Positions 9,105 through 17,633 of a stretch of 64,000 nt of DNA are shown here, in pieces; within the stretch, counting starts at the first letter, position 1, and each line of letters opens with the position of its first letter. The translations under genes were made by a program, and so were the position numbers. The stretch spans positions 1 through 64,000 of the forward strand of contig DATNQN010000084.1 in the NCBI GenBank assembly GCA_036703985.1, written 5' to 3'. The stretch is from Leptolyngbyaceae cyanobacterium (lineage in GTDB: Bacteria; Cyanobacteriota; Cyanobacteriia; Cyanobacteriales; Aerosakkonemataceae). The notes under the pieces were generated by a model. That model was given only the letters and a program-made list of their open reading frames with translations, was not told the DNA's origin and ran no database searches.

Positions 9105-9112
9105 AATATTAC

Positions 9113-9655
9113 TTATCTAAGTTGCTCGATCGCCTGCTGTACTCTTTGATAAAAAGCAATGTTTTTAAGATAAGAACAAATTCTTAAAGAATTTTCTAAA
9201 TCTTCAATTGCTTCCTGGTAATTACCGAGTAAATAATATATTACGCCCCGATGGTAATAGTTATTGTAGTTAGGATGAGGATTTAAATTAATAAACTGGG
9301 TGAAATCTTCAATTGCTCCTTGATTGTCGCCAACGTAAGAACGGATAGCACCTCTTGCGTAATAGGTACGATCGATATCGGGATGGAAAACAATAAACTG
9401 CGTAAAGTCATCAATTGCTCTTTGGTAATCTCCAAACTTACAATAAATATTACCCCGCATATAATAGGCGTCTGCAAACTCAGGATTATTTTCGATTGCT
9501 TGAGTATAATCGTTTATTGCTGCCCAATAATTACCCCAACTTTCGCTGCTAGTTCCCAAAAAGTAATGAACAGGAGCAAGGTTGGGATTAACCCAAATCG
9601 ATTCGCCAAAATCTGCGATCGCACCCAGAAAGTCTCCTTGCCCGAATTTATTCAT
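9113..9655 (-). CDS. TPR protein with interrupted 5' end
   Basis: The product from ATG 9655 has 180 aa and about five tetratricopeptide repeats (for example AYYMRGNIYCKFGDYQRAIDD), so it is a protein-interaction scaffold of unknown partner. Upstream, ATG 9683-9685 has a good AGGA ribosome site nine bases before it and reads M-N-S-E-E-L-F-N, then a TAA stop (9659-9661), then A-M-N-K-F-G-Q-G-D. The paralogue at 10013-11407 begins MNAEEFFNQAVAKFGQGD, so the stop replaces a Gln codon (CAA to TAA). The surviving ATG two codons later could allow re-initiation. It could be an early pseudogene, a re-initiating gene or a sequencing error. Confidence 0.75.
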   Translation of the reverse strand: MNKFGQGDFLGAIADFGESIWVNPNLAPVHYFLGTSSESWGNYWAAINDYTQAIENNPEFADAYYMRGNIYCKFGDYQRAIDDFTQFIVFHPDIDRTYYARGAIRSYVGDNQGAIEDFTQFINLNPHPNYNNYYHRGVIYYLLGNYQEAIEDLENSLRICSYLKNIAFYQRVQQAIEQLR

Positions 9656-9730
9656 GGCTTAGTTAAATAGTTCTTCAGAGTTCATAAAATTGCATCCTGC
9701 GTGTAATTTTTGCTCAAGACTTCACTTCGT

Positions 9731-9952
9731 TTATTGTCCCGTTACCGTTTGCCAAATAAACTCTGGAATTTGGACGATTTGCTGCCAAAGTTGTTGAGGG
9801 CCAATCCCAAATAGTAATTGCAAAATCAGCACGATAATGGCGATTGAAATAGCCGTGCTAACAGTTGCTTTGACGATTTTAATTAACCATGCAAATACTA
9901 GAAAAGCTACGATGAAAGCCGCAATCCAAATAATAAGGCTTAAAGATATCAT
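9731..9952 (-). CDS. Small membrane protein, 73 aa
   Basis: The 73 residues hold two hydrophobic segments (about 3-24 and 30-50), separated by a short LIKIVKAT stretch, and an amphipathic tail rich in Gln (PQQLWQQIVQIPEFIWQTV). It is most likely an inner or thylakoid membrane protein with both ends on one side. I recognise no family function. It lies between two related TPR genes on the same strand, and may belong to the same transcript. Confidence 0.7.
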   Translation of the reverse strand: MISLSLIIWIAAFIVAFLVFAWLIKIVKATVSTAISIAIIVLILQLLFGIGPQQLWQQIVQIPEFIWQTVTGQ

Positions 9953-10012
9953 AATTATTAAATGAGCCAGTGAACAACTAATCTGTTATAATCATGAAAA
10001 TGCTGTTTGATA

Positions 10013-11407
10013 TTATAGCGTTTCCATTTTGATAATCAGATCGATTATTTTTTGATTCGCTGCGATGTTGCGATTTTCCGTAGAAATTTGTTTGGCTGTT
10101 TGTAAATCTTCATAGCTTTCTTGACGATTGCCAATTTGGGAGCGAACTACTCCTCGATTGAAGTAAGCTTCTACAAAGTTAGGTTTGAGATTTATTGCTC
10201 GATCGAAATCGGCGATCGCATTTTGAATTTCTCCTATTTGATAGCGAACTACTCCTCGATTAGAATAAGCTTCTGCAAAGTCGGGATTGAGTGCGATCGC
10301 ATAATCAAGATCCGCGATCGAAATTTGGTATTCTGCCAAAGAATAACGAGTTGCACCCCTGCTAGAGTATGCTTCTGGCAAATTAGCGTTTAAATTTAAT
10401 GCTAGATCGAAATCTGCGATCGCTTCTGGATAATTTCCTATTGCATAGCGAACTGCACCTCTATTTAAGTAAGCTTCTGGCAAATGGGAAGAAAGTTCGA
10501 TCGCGCGATTAAAATCAGCCATCGCTAGCTCGTAATTACCCACTGTATAATAAACGATACCTCTGCTAGAATAAGCTTCTAATAATTCTCTATTTAGATC
10601 GATCGCGTGCTGGTAATCTGCCAGCGCTTCTGAATAATTTCCTAGATATTGCTGTAAAGAACCCCGAATATAATAATTTTCCGCAAAATCAGGTCTGAGA
10701 TTAATCAGATCGGTATAATCTTCAACTGCACCCCGATAATCTCCCATTTCATTAATCCGAACTAAAAATATGCGGGAAGCAGCTGACGAATAATCAGGTT
10801 GGCTGCGAAGCAATGATTTATAATCGTCAATTGCACCTTGATGATCTCCCATTTGTTCGCGAGTATAAGCTCGTTCGTAATGAGCTTTTATACATTGTGA
10901 ATCGAGCATCAGCCAACGGTTATAGTCATCAATTGCCCGTTGATATTCTCCGATCTTTCTAAAAACGTAAGCCCGGTTTTTATAACCATCAGTATAATAA
11001 GGTTTGAGTTCGATTAAACGATTATAATCATCAATAGCAGCTTGGTAGTTTTCCATTTTTTCCCAAGCATAAGCCCGTTTTTCATAAGCATTGGTATAGT
11101 TGGGCTTGAGACGAATTAATTGGGTACAATCTTCCATTACTCCTTGATAATTTTCGATCCAATCGCGAGCTTCGGCTCGTTTTTCATAAGCATCGGCATA
11201 GTTAGGATTGATTTGAATTGCTAAATCGAAATGTTCGATCGCACCTCGATAATCTAATAATTGTAAACGGGCATTGCCTAATTCATAATGAACGGGTGCA
11301 ACTTCTGGATGATGGATCGCACTCTGAGCGAAATCTCCCAAAGCGCCGAAAATATCTCCTTGCCCAAATTTTGCGACAGCTTGGTTGAAGAATTCTTCGG
11401 CATTCAT
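10013..11407 (-). CDS. TPR repeat protein (about 12 repeats)
   Basis: A 464-aa protein made almost entirely of tandem 34-residue tetratricopeptide repeats, with recurring A-Y-x-x-R-G/A and Y-x-x-A-I-x-D-x-x-x-A-I patterns. No signal peptide or membrane segment is visible, so it should be a cytosolic superhelical scaffold. A ribosome site AAGGAT lies about 8 bases before ATG 11407. It is a paralogue of the shorter TPR gene at 9113-9655; the two share N-terminal sequence (KFGQGD and APVHY) and appear to be a local duplication. It lies downstream of dxr and the TPR lipoprotein on the same strand. Confidence 0.9.
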   Translation of the reverse strand: MNAEEFFNQAVAKFGQGDIFGALGDFAQSAIHHPEVAPVHYELGNARLQLLDYRGAIEHFDLAIQINPNYADAYEKRAEARDWIENYQGVMEDCTQLIRLKPNYTNAYEKRAYAWEKMENYQAAIDDYNRLIELKPYYTDGYKNRAYVFRKIGEYQRAIDDYNRWLMLDSQCIKAHYERAYTREQMGDHQGAIDDYKSLLRSQPDYSSAASRIFLVRINEMGDYRGAVEDYTDLINLRPDFAENYYIRGSLQQYLGNYSEALADYQHAIDLNRELLEAYSSRGIVYYTVGNYELAMADFNRAIELSSHLPEAYLNRGAVRYAIGNYPEAIADFDLALNLNANLPEAYSSRGATRYSLAEYQISIADLDYAIALNPDFAEAYSNRGVVRYQIGEIQNAIADFDRAINLKPNFVEAYFNRGVVRSQIGNRQESYEDLQTAKQISTENRNIAANQKIIDLIIKMETL

Positions 11408-11481
11408 TTTATTTATCCTTAAAAATTAATGGCTGATGTTTTTTAGGGATGTTGTGAATAGTTCGATGTTATCGAATTTAA

Positions 11482-11979
11482 TCAGATATTGCTATCCCGA
11501 ACGATCTCCTTTGAATATGTTTGGTATTTTTCCATCGTCTGTTGGTATAGGGGTAGATTTCCTTCTTGTCGATAAATTGATGCTGCCATTAGCAAATCTG
11601 CGATCGCTCCCCGTCGATCTCCCATAAAATAAAGGAGATGCGCCCGTTTGGAACGGGCGTCACCGTCTTTGGGGTTGATTTGAACTGCTCGATCGCAATC
11701 TGCCTTAGCTGCGTTAACGTCTCCAGTTTTAATCAGGGCGATACAGCGATGGCTATAAGCTTGGTAATGGCTCGATTGTCGCTGAATTACCTCGTTAAAA
11801 TTTGCGATCGCATCTTTATAATCCCCATTGTCCAGTCTTTCTAATCCCCGATCGTAAAAATACTCCGCCGTTTTCTGATTGACGAAGATACGGAGATTTT
11901 GGCTTTGACAAGCAGAGAGTATTCCGCCACTGGCAAAGAGGATTGCTAAAGGCGCGATCGCTCTAACAAGAGAATTCAT
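11482..11979 (-). CDS. TPR lipoprotein
   Basis: The 165-aa product has a lipoprotein signal: a short charged start, a hydrophobic core and the lipobox LSAC (Cys at about residue 24). After that come about three TPR units (YFYDRGLERLDNGDYKDAIA, then AYSHRCIALIKTGDVNAAKA). It should be lipid-anchored on the outer face of the inner membrane or on the outer membrane. Its ATG directly follows the TAA of dxr (TAAATG, no gap), so it is translationally coupled to dxr. No functional link between the two is known to me. Confidence 0.88.
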   Translation of the reverse strand: MNSLVRAIAPLAILFASGGILSACQSQNLRIFVNQKTAEYFYDRGLERLDNGDYKDAIANFNEVIQRQSSHYQAYSHRCIALIKTGDVNAAKADCDRAVQINPKDGDARSKRAHLLYFMGDRRGAIADLLMAASIYRQEGNLPLYQQTMEKYQTYSKEIVRDSNI

Positions 11980-13170
11980 TTATCCAACTGAAATTAAAGG
12001 TTCTTCCACCATCTTACTCGCTTCCAAAACTTGTTGTCTTGCCCATTTATCGGCAGTCAAAATATCATCTAAAGAAGGATTTGAACGATTATCTACTTGA
12101 TGTTTATCGCACACCAATTCAATACAGCGAGGAATATCCAAAAAGCGAATTTTTTCCTCCAAAAATAGCGCCACAGCCTGTTCGTTTGCCGCATTCAAAA
12201 CCGCAGGCATCGAACCACCCGCCCGACCAGCCGCATAAGCTAACTGCATACAGGGATATTTTTGGTGATCCGGTTCTCTAAAAGTTAAATTGCCAGCTTT
12301 AACTAAATCTAGCCTTTCCCAATCAGTATAAATTCGTTCCGGCCAAGACATGGCATAAAGCAAAGGCAAGCGCATATCAGGCCAACCCAATTGAGCTAAA
12401 ACTGATGTATCTTGCAATTCAATTAAAGAGTGAATGATGCTTTGAGGATGGATGACAATATCGATATCATCGTAATCCATACCAAATAGAAAATGCGCTT
12501 CAATTACTTCCAAACCTTTGTTCATTAAAGTCGCAGAATCGACGGTAATTTTGCGGCCCATCGACCAGTTAGGATGCTTCAGCGCATCTGCCACCGTTAC
12601 TTCTGGCAACTTTTCGACCGGCCAATCTCGAAAAGCACCACCGGAAGCTGTTAGTATAATTCGGCGCAGACCACCTGCGGGAACTCCCTGGAGGCACTGG
12701 AAAATTGCCGAATGTTCCGAATCTGCTGGTAATAATTTAACGCCGTGTTTTTCGATCAGGGGGTTGACTACTGGCCCACCAGCAATCAAGGTTTCTTTAT
12801 TTGCCAAAGCGATATCTTTGCCAGCTTCAATAGCTGCAATGGTAGGTAGCAACCCCGCACAGCCTACAATACCCGTAACGACTGCTTGTGCGTCGCCGTA
12901 GCGTGCCACTTCAATTACACCCGCTTCTCCCGCCAGTAAAATCGGTTGGGGGTCGAGGTCAGCGATGGCTTGTTTTAGTTCTGGTAACTTATTTTCATCG
13001 CAAATAGCGGCAATTTGGGGTTTAAATTGCCGAATTTGCTGCGCTAGCAATGCTACGTTGTTACCGGCAGCTAATCCCACGATTCTAAATTGGTTGGGAT
13101 ACTGTGCAACGATATCGAGAGTCTGAGTACCAATGGAGCCAGTAGAGCCAAGAAGTGTTATCGCTTTCAC
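11980..13170 (-). CDS. dxr: 1-deoxy-D-xylulose 5-phosphate reductoisomerase
   Basis: This 396-aa cytosolic enzyme catalyses the first committed step of the MEP isoprenoid pathway: DXP to 2-C-methyl-D-erythritol 4-phosphate with NADPH. The NADPH-binding [12 protein letters not shown] opens the protein; [15 protein letters not shown] holds the metal-binding Asp and Glu, ILTASGGAF the substrate-binding loop, and [20 protein letters not shown] the conserved central motif. Length and motif order are normal. It heads a minus-strand gene row with TPR genes. In a cyanobacterium its product feeds chlorophyll, carotenoid and quinone synthesis. Confidence 0.97.
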   Translation of the reverse strand: MKAITLLGSTGSIGTQTLDIVAQYPNQFRIVGLAAGNNVALLAQQIRQFKPQIAAICDENKLPELKQAIADLDPQPILLAGEAGVIEVARYGDAQAVVTGIVGCAGLLPTIAAIEAGKDIALANKETLIAGGPVVNPLIEKHGVKLLPADSEHSAIFQCLQGVPAGGLRRIILTASGGAFRDWPVEKLPEVTVADALKHPNWSMGRKITVDSATLMNKGLEVIEAHFLFGMDYDDIDIVIHPQSIIHSLIELQDTSVLAQLGWPDMRLPLLYAMSWPERIYTDWERLDLVKAGNLTFREPDHQKYPCMQLAYAAGRAGGSMPAVLNAANEQAVALFLEEKIRFLDIPRCIELVCDKHQVDNRSNPSLDDILTADKWARQQVLEASKMVEEPLISVG

Positions 13171-13722
13171 AATTGCTTAATTATCTCGTCCCCATCAACT
13201 ATAAATTGCTTGGGATACATATTGCACTTTGAGAGAGAACCCCAGTCAAGAAACCCGGTTTTTCTAAAAAACCGGGTTTCTAGCTCTCCGACAACCGATC
13301 GAAATTAATTTAGTAGACTACTAGGTTAGCAATTTTACCTATATCAATGGAGAGATAAATATCACAAAATCAGGCATTTAAGTGTTCCTATAGATACAAA
13401 AACCTTTAACTTATGTCAAGATTTAGTGAAATTTTGGCTGGCTCGATTTATGCTTACAAGATATCGGGGTGCAAAATCCGATCGAATCATATCTTAACTC
13501 TGATTTAGTTCGGTTACGTCAGTCTTAAACTTGCTGGCAATGCACTCAGTTATTTATTCTTTTTCCATCTAAACAAGTTGGTTGGGTTTTTGCGTTAAAC
13601 CCAATAAATCTTTCTTCAACATCTCAAAAATCAACCAATTTTTTCGCTCTGAGTTGGATTTAGTCAACTCAAACCAATCTACTTCGCTATTTTTTTACCA
13701 CATTTTATAGAGCAGGTGTGTT
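13171..13722. other. Intergenic region between dxr and the Nif11-like gene
   Basis: About 550 bases without a gene separate two divergent genes. A dispersed hairpin repeat occupies 13250-13325. The rest is AT-rich and must hold both promoters, but I cannot assign them. A possible ribosome site (GCAGG) lies about 8 bases before the plus-strand start at 13723. Confidence 0.5.
13250..13325 (+). repeat. Dispersed repeat with GAAACCCGG hairpin (copy 2)
   Basis: It matches the element at 3263-3338 over its whole length: hairpin GAAACCCGGTTTTT / AAAAACCGGGTTTC, then CTAGCTCT(C)CGACAACC and a CTACTAG end. Differences are scattered single bases, which argues for an old copied element and not a chance hairpin. 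Confidence 0.7.
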
Positions 13723-13956
13723 ATGACACAAGAAACCGCTGCCCATTTTTTCAAAGCCATTCAAAAAAACGAAGAGCTAAAAGCTAAACTCAAAGCAATT
13801 AACAATCCAGAAGCTTTTATCAAAATGGCTGAATCACAAGGCTATAACTTTACGGTAGAAGAATTGCAAGCTCAAATTGAACAAATGTCTCCGGAAGAAA
13901 TAGCTTCTACGATCAATCCCGGTATTGGCCCTCGTCGGCATCTCGTACCGAGATAG
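13723..13956 (+). CDS. Nif11-type leader peptide family protein (orphan)
   Basis: A 77-aa protein with the Nif11/NHLP leader pattern: helical start with AAHFFKAIQKNEELKAKLKA, then AFIKMAESQGYNFTVEELQ, and a short tail after INPGIG. This family includes N-terminal leaders of ribosomally made, modified peptides, and also stand-alone Nif11 proteins of unknown role. Here the tail (PRRHLVPR) has no Cys, Ser or Thr, so lanthipeptide or thiazole chemistry is not expected from it. No modifying enzyme or peptidase-transporter lies nearby. It is a single-gene transcript with a perfect-palindrome terminator after the stop. Confidence 0.8.
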   Translation: MTQETAAHFFKAIQKNEELKAKLKAINNPEAFIKMAESQGYNFTVEELQAQIEQMSPEEIASTINPGIGPRRHLVPR

Positions 13957-13988
13957 CTGGTACTTTTTACTTTTAAATTAGAAAATCT

Positions 13989-14036
13989 GGGTCGATCGAT
14001 AATTATCGATCGACCCAATTTTGTTAATTTTTTTTG
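13989..14036 (+). terminator. Rho-independent terminator after the Nif11-like gene
   Basis: A perfect 28-bp palindrome (arms GGGTCGATCGATAA and TTATCGATCGACCC) is followed by AATTTTG and then TTAATTTTTTTT. The hairpin plus T-rich run starts 33 bases after the stop codon. This is a textbook intrinsic terminator. Confidence 0.85.
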
Positions 14037-14050
14037 GTTAATATCCGCTA

Positions 14051-14156
14051 ATATAGCGATCCTAAATGAATTGCGAACAACTAAACCCCTCCCAACCCTC
14101 CCCTTGGTAAGGGGAGGGCTAGGGTGGGGTTGATTACTTAAATAGGATCGCTATAT
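14051..14156 (+). repeat. MITE-like repeat with ATATAGCGATCCTA ends (copy 2)
   Basis: The two ends are perfect 14-bp inverted repeats: ATATAGCGATCCTA at 14051-14064 and TAGGATCGCTATAT at 14143-14156. The inside has the same C-rich then G-rich hairpin as the copy at 2131 and adds GTGGGGTTGATTACTT, which the copy at 21902 also has. The flanks give a possible TA duplication. This is the most intact copy of the family in the window. Confidence 0.85.
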
Positions 14157-14219
14157 ATTGACTTATACTTACGTTTACAATATAATTGCCAAAATTTTTT
14201 AGATTACGGGTTAATCAGG

Positions 14220-15821
14220 GTGGATATCATTATTATTTTTGCTGAAGTTACTTTGCTTGCTTTATTTTTTTATTTGTTTAACTGGGTATTCGGTTTAATT
14301 TGCCAGCAATTGACGGGTATTCCTTGGTTAAAAGAAGGAACTCAAAGTATCAAGATTTTACGCCGTAATATCAGGCTAATTTCATTAACGCTTTGTATAG
14401 TCCTTTGTTTAGCTTTAATTAGCGTCAATGGATGGCTAATTTATCAAGGTAAAAATATTCAAGAATATCAATTAAATTTAATCCGCAGTATACCCGCTCA
14501 ATTTTGGCTCGATATTAGTACTACTATCGCCAAAAGTATTATCCTTCTTATTTTAGTAGGATTTCTCATCAAACCACTGCATAAATTCATAAATTTAGCC
14601 TGCGATCGCACTAAAGCATCTGGTAAAATCGCCGCTAATAACGAAACAATAGAAAAAATTTTTAGAAATTTTAAAATCAATTTAACTAACAGTATTTGGT
14701 TACTGGTATTTATTTGGTGCGCCGAATTTTTATATTCACCAGCAATTATTATTACTAACTTTTACACGGCTTTTAAAATTTATATAATTATTGCGATCGG
14801 CTTGCTTTTTATTCAAGCTATTTCGGCCATTGTCGATACGTTGGATGCCATAGCTATTAAATACTCGCGTTCTTATAAACTGCTGCACTATTACGATAGT
14901 TTTCGTCAACTAATTCCCTTAGCTAAAAAATACCTAGAGTATGTTAGTTATGTCGGGATCGCAACCATCGTTGTATCGCAAATAAATGCGATCGCTGGAA
15001 TGGCAATTTATGGCCCAAGGATAATTCAAATCATCACCATTTTCTTTTTTAGCGGTCTGTTAGTACAAATTACCCATTTAGCGATCGAAAAGCTTCTCCT
15101 GGAAAATAAAACTCTCTCCGATCTCCAAAAACAAAGACGCTTAACTATTATTCCGCTAATTCAAAGCTTTCTGAAATATCTCATTTATTTTACTGCTGGT
15201 ATTGCCGTATTGAAAAATCTGAATATAGACCCGACACCTATTTTAGCAGGTGCGGGTATTGTAGGTTTAGCGGTTGGTTTTGGGGCGCAAAACTTAATTA
15301 ACGATATGGTTTGCGGATTCTTTATTTTATTTGAGAACTATTACTTAGTTGGGGATTATATTCAAGTCAAAGACTCTCACGGATTTGTCGAAGCAATAGA
15401 TTTAAGAACTACGCGAATTCGGCATCCAAACGGGCAAGTGCAAATTCTGAGAAATGGGGAAATTAAAGATATTATCAATTATTCCAAGCAGTATGTTTAT
15501 GCAGTTGTAGAAGTGCGCGTTTCTTATGAAGAAAAGCTCGATCGCGTTTATGCAGTCATCGAAAAAATGGGTAAAGATTTAAAGGAAAATAACCCAGATG
15601 TACTAGAACCTACTTGGGTCGATGGAGTAGAAAAATTTGACGAACACAATATATTAATCCGAACTCTTACGAAAGTAAAACCAGGCACCCATAATAAGAT
15701 TCAAAGATTGGTACGTAAACTGATTAAAGATGTATTCGATCGAGAAGAAATTGAAATTCCCTTCGTGCGCCGAGTGTTAATTGTTAATAAAGACAATCCA
15801 AACTTAGATTCCGTACTCTAA
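14220..15821 (+). CDS. Mechanosensitive ion channel, MscS family (large)
   Basis: A 533-aa channel with several hydrophobic segments before the MscS core. The pore helix and upper vestibule are clear: GAGIVGLAVGFGAQ, then LINDMVCGFFILFENYYLVGD (about residues 340-378), followed by the beta domain (FVEAIDLRTTRIRHPNGQ). The extra N-terminal membrane helices make it larger than E. coli MscS. It should gate on membrane tension during hypo-osmotic shock. The start is GTG 14220; the AGG just before it is very close, so the ribosome site is poor. A second, smaller MscS gene lies at 29262-30191. Confidence 0.93.
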   Translation: MDIIIIFAEVTLLALFFYLFNWVFGLICQQLTGIPWLKEGTQSIKILRRNIRLISLTLCIVLCLALISVNGWLIYQGKNIQEYQLNLIRSIPAQFWLDISTTIAKSIILLILVGFLIKPLHKFINLACDRTKASGKIAANNETIEKIFRNFKINLTNSIWLLVFIWCAEFLYSPAIIITNFYTAFKIYIIIAIGLLFIQAISAIVDTLDAIAIKYSRSYKLLHYYDSFRQLIPLAKKYLEYVSYVGIATIVVSQINAIAGMAIYGPRIIQIITIFFFSGLLVQITHLAIEKLLLENKTLSDLQKQRRLTIIPLIQSFLKYLIYFTAGIAVLKNLNIDPTPILAGAGIVGLAVGFGAQNLINDMVCGFFILFENYYLVGDYIQVKDSHGFVEAIDLRTTRIRHPNGQVQILRNGEIKDIINYSKQYVYAVVEVRVSYEEKLDRVYAVIEKMGKDLKENNPDVLEPTWVDGVEKFDEHNILIRTLTKVKPGTHNKIQRLVRKLIKDVFDREEIEIPFVRRVLIVNKDNPNLDSVL

Positions 15822-15944
15822 TTTGAAAAAGAAAAAATTTCGGAGCCTGATTAAAAAACTCATACAAAGCCCCTGAAAAAAAGGGTAGTAAACCCGAATT
15901 TAGTCTCAGTCTTGAAAACGCATTCCTCTAACTTTTAGCGTCTG

Positions 15945-16063
15945 ATACCAAATCCGGCTCAAATACCCCCGTTATTCTTTCGTCCGCGTAGGCGGGCTTT
16001 GTTTGTTTAGCAGCGATTTCAATCGCCATCTGATATAGGGGGTAATCAACCCGGATTTGTTAT
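15945..16063 (+). repeat. Inverted-repeat element with GTCCGCGTAGGCGG core (copy 1)
   Basis: The ends ACCAAATCCGG and CCGGATTTGTTAT, extended by ATACCCCC and GGGGGTAAT, form an imperfect terminal inverted repeat. The centre has the hairpin GTCCGCGTAGGCGGGC and AGCGATTTCAATCGCC. A second copy is at 27476-27563. It separates the convergent MscS and acyltransferase genes. Confidence 0.7.
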
Positions 16064-16110
16064 GACTCCTGAATTATGGCTTCTGACTCCTGAATTCTGA
16101 TTCCTATTTT

Positions 16111-17508
16111 TTAACTCTCTGCTAATTCTTGTAAGGTTGTTTGCAAATCTTGCGTTAAATCTGCTACGGCTTTGCGACGGCTATCTAGATAAGTATCCCA
16201 CCGAGCAGAAACAGATATAGGTTGTCCCACCGTTACTTTTACTTTTTGTTTGCCAAGTTTAGGACGCCCGAAGGGATTCCCTCCTTTAATGCGAGTTAGC
16301 ATATCCCACACCAATAAAGTTGTTTCGGCAAATCGTTCTACTGTTGGTTTTTCACGCACGTATCTACCAGTCATTTCCACAAAACTTTCTACCAGTCTCA
16401 TGTGCCACATTCGCAAGCTGGCTTCTTCAGCAATGCGATCGGCTAAACCCCTTTCTAGGGGCGACAAAGCTTCCAAATTTTTGATATCTTCGCGATAAAT
16501 CCAATCCCATCCAGCTTGTTCTAAACGACGACAGCGATCGATTAAATTACCTTTTGGCTGAATGTTGAAAGATTTTTCTGCAACTTGCAATGCCACATCT
16601 AATAACGCTTTTAATCGGAAAGCAAATACTTCATTAGTGTCGGTAGTTGATGACTCCGGTGGTTTTGGCAAAGTTTGATGATAAAACCGGATATAAAAAT
16701 CTTCCATTAAGCTTAAAATATGTTCTCCTAGACGATAAAGCCGCTTGTATAAGACAAATGAAGGATGAATAATTTGAGATATATCTTCATTCATCATGGC
16801 AGCTTCATCTTTCATTCCCACAGATAAACCGCTTTCCATTTCTAGTTGACTCAAAAGTTTTTCTAAAGCATCCCAAGGTGCTTTTAGATATTGATAACGT
16901 ATGCCAACTGGCAAGATCCAAACTTCTTCTGTTCGTTGTGTTTTGAGTAAATCTTCTACACACCAAAATCCCATTTGAGCAATCCCCGGTTCTAAGGGAC
17001 TGACTATTTCATTGTGACCGTTGGTAGCGCCTTCTGGGGCTGCCATCATGGGAAATTTACCATTAGCAAATAAATCGCGAACGGAACGCAAACCTGCGCG
17101 ATCGACTTTTCCTCGCATAATAGGAGTACCGCCTAATTGGGAATAAAGCCAACCGACAGATGAACCTGCCCACAGTGGAATGCCGCGATCGTAAATAAAA
17201 TGAGCGTGAATGGGACTATTGAGGGCAATATGTTCTTTTTTCGCGATTCGCGGTACTAATTTCCATAGCAAGTATGTCATCGCAAACGGATCGGATGTGC
17301 TGGGATGGCGGAAGGCGATCAGAAAGCGAACTTTACCTGTCTGGAATTTGCTGTAGAAATCTGCTAAAACTTCCACATTTTTAGCTTCAATATCGGCAAT
17401 TTCAGTCCGATATTTTAACCAAGGTTCTAAAAATAATTGACTACCCTGCAATACCAAGGGGTTAAAAGCGGGTGGAATGAATTCTAATGGCGGTTGAACT
17501 TGGTTCAT
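16111..17508 (-). CDS. 1-acyl-glycerol-3-phosphate acyltransferase-like protein (PlsC)
   Basis: A 465-aa protein of the PlsC/LPLAT superfamily, which transfers an acyl group to a glycerol-phosphate type acceptor at the membrane. The HX4D motif is RHPSTSD (about residue 68) and a motif-III-like APEGATNG follows near 160. The protein is about twice the size of simple PlsC, with a helical C-terminal half of unknown role; this long form is common in cyanobacteria. An upstream ATG at 17583 would add 25 Pro/Ser residues translated from a tandem GGGAGAT-type repeat, so I place the start at ATG 17508 (MNQVQPP). Confidence 0.82.
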   Translation of the reverse strand: MNQVQPPLEFIPPAFNPLVLQGSQLFLEPWLKYRTEIADIEAKNVEVLADFYSKFQTGKVRFLIAFRHPSTSDPFAMTYLLWKLVPRIAKKEHIALNSPIHAHFIYDRGIPLWAGSSVGWLYSQLGGTPIMRGKVDRAGLRSVRDLFANGKFPMMAAPEGATNGHNEIVSPLEPGIAQMGFWCVEDLLKTQRTEEVWILPVGIRYQYLKAPWDALEKLLSQLEMESGLSVGMKDEAAMMNEDISQIIHPSFVLYKRLYRLGEHILSLMEDFYIRFYHQTLPKPPESSTTDTNEVFAFRLKALLDVALQVAEKSFNIQPKGNLIDRCRRLEQAGWDWIYREDIKNLEALSPLERGLADRIAEEASLRMWHMRLVESFVEMTGRYVREKPTVERFAETTLLVWDMLTRIKGGNPFGRPKLGKQKVKVTVGQPISVSARWDTYLDSRRKAVADLTQDLQTTLQELAES

Positions 17509-17515
17509 AGTAGTT

Positions 17516-17578
17516 GGGGAAAAGGGAAAGGGAGATGGGGGATGGGAGGATGGGGAGATGGGAGGATAGGGAGATAAA
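17516..17578. repeat. GGGGAGATGG short tandem repeats
   Basis: An irregular run of GGGAGATGG and GGATGGGA units lies directly before the acyltransferase start. Similar heptamer-like runs occur at 1-31, 35859-35889 and 43726-43757, always at gene borders. These are short tandemly repeated sequences of the kind typical of filamentous cyanobacteria. Confidence 0.65.
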
Positions 17579-17633
17579 TACAATTAATTTTTATCCTTTA
17601 TCCTTCACACTTCATCCTTCATCCTTTCGATAC

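Noticed and set aside
17509-17583. Pro/Ser-rich 25-residue N-terminal extension of the acyltransferase
   Set aside because: It is the translation of a tandem GGGAGATGG-type repeat, and a normal ATG follows at 17508.
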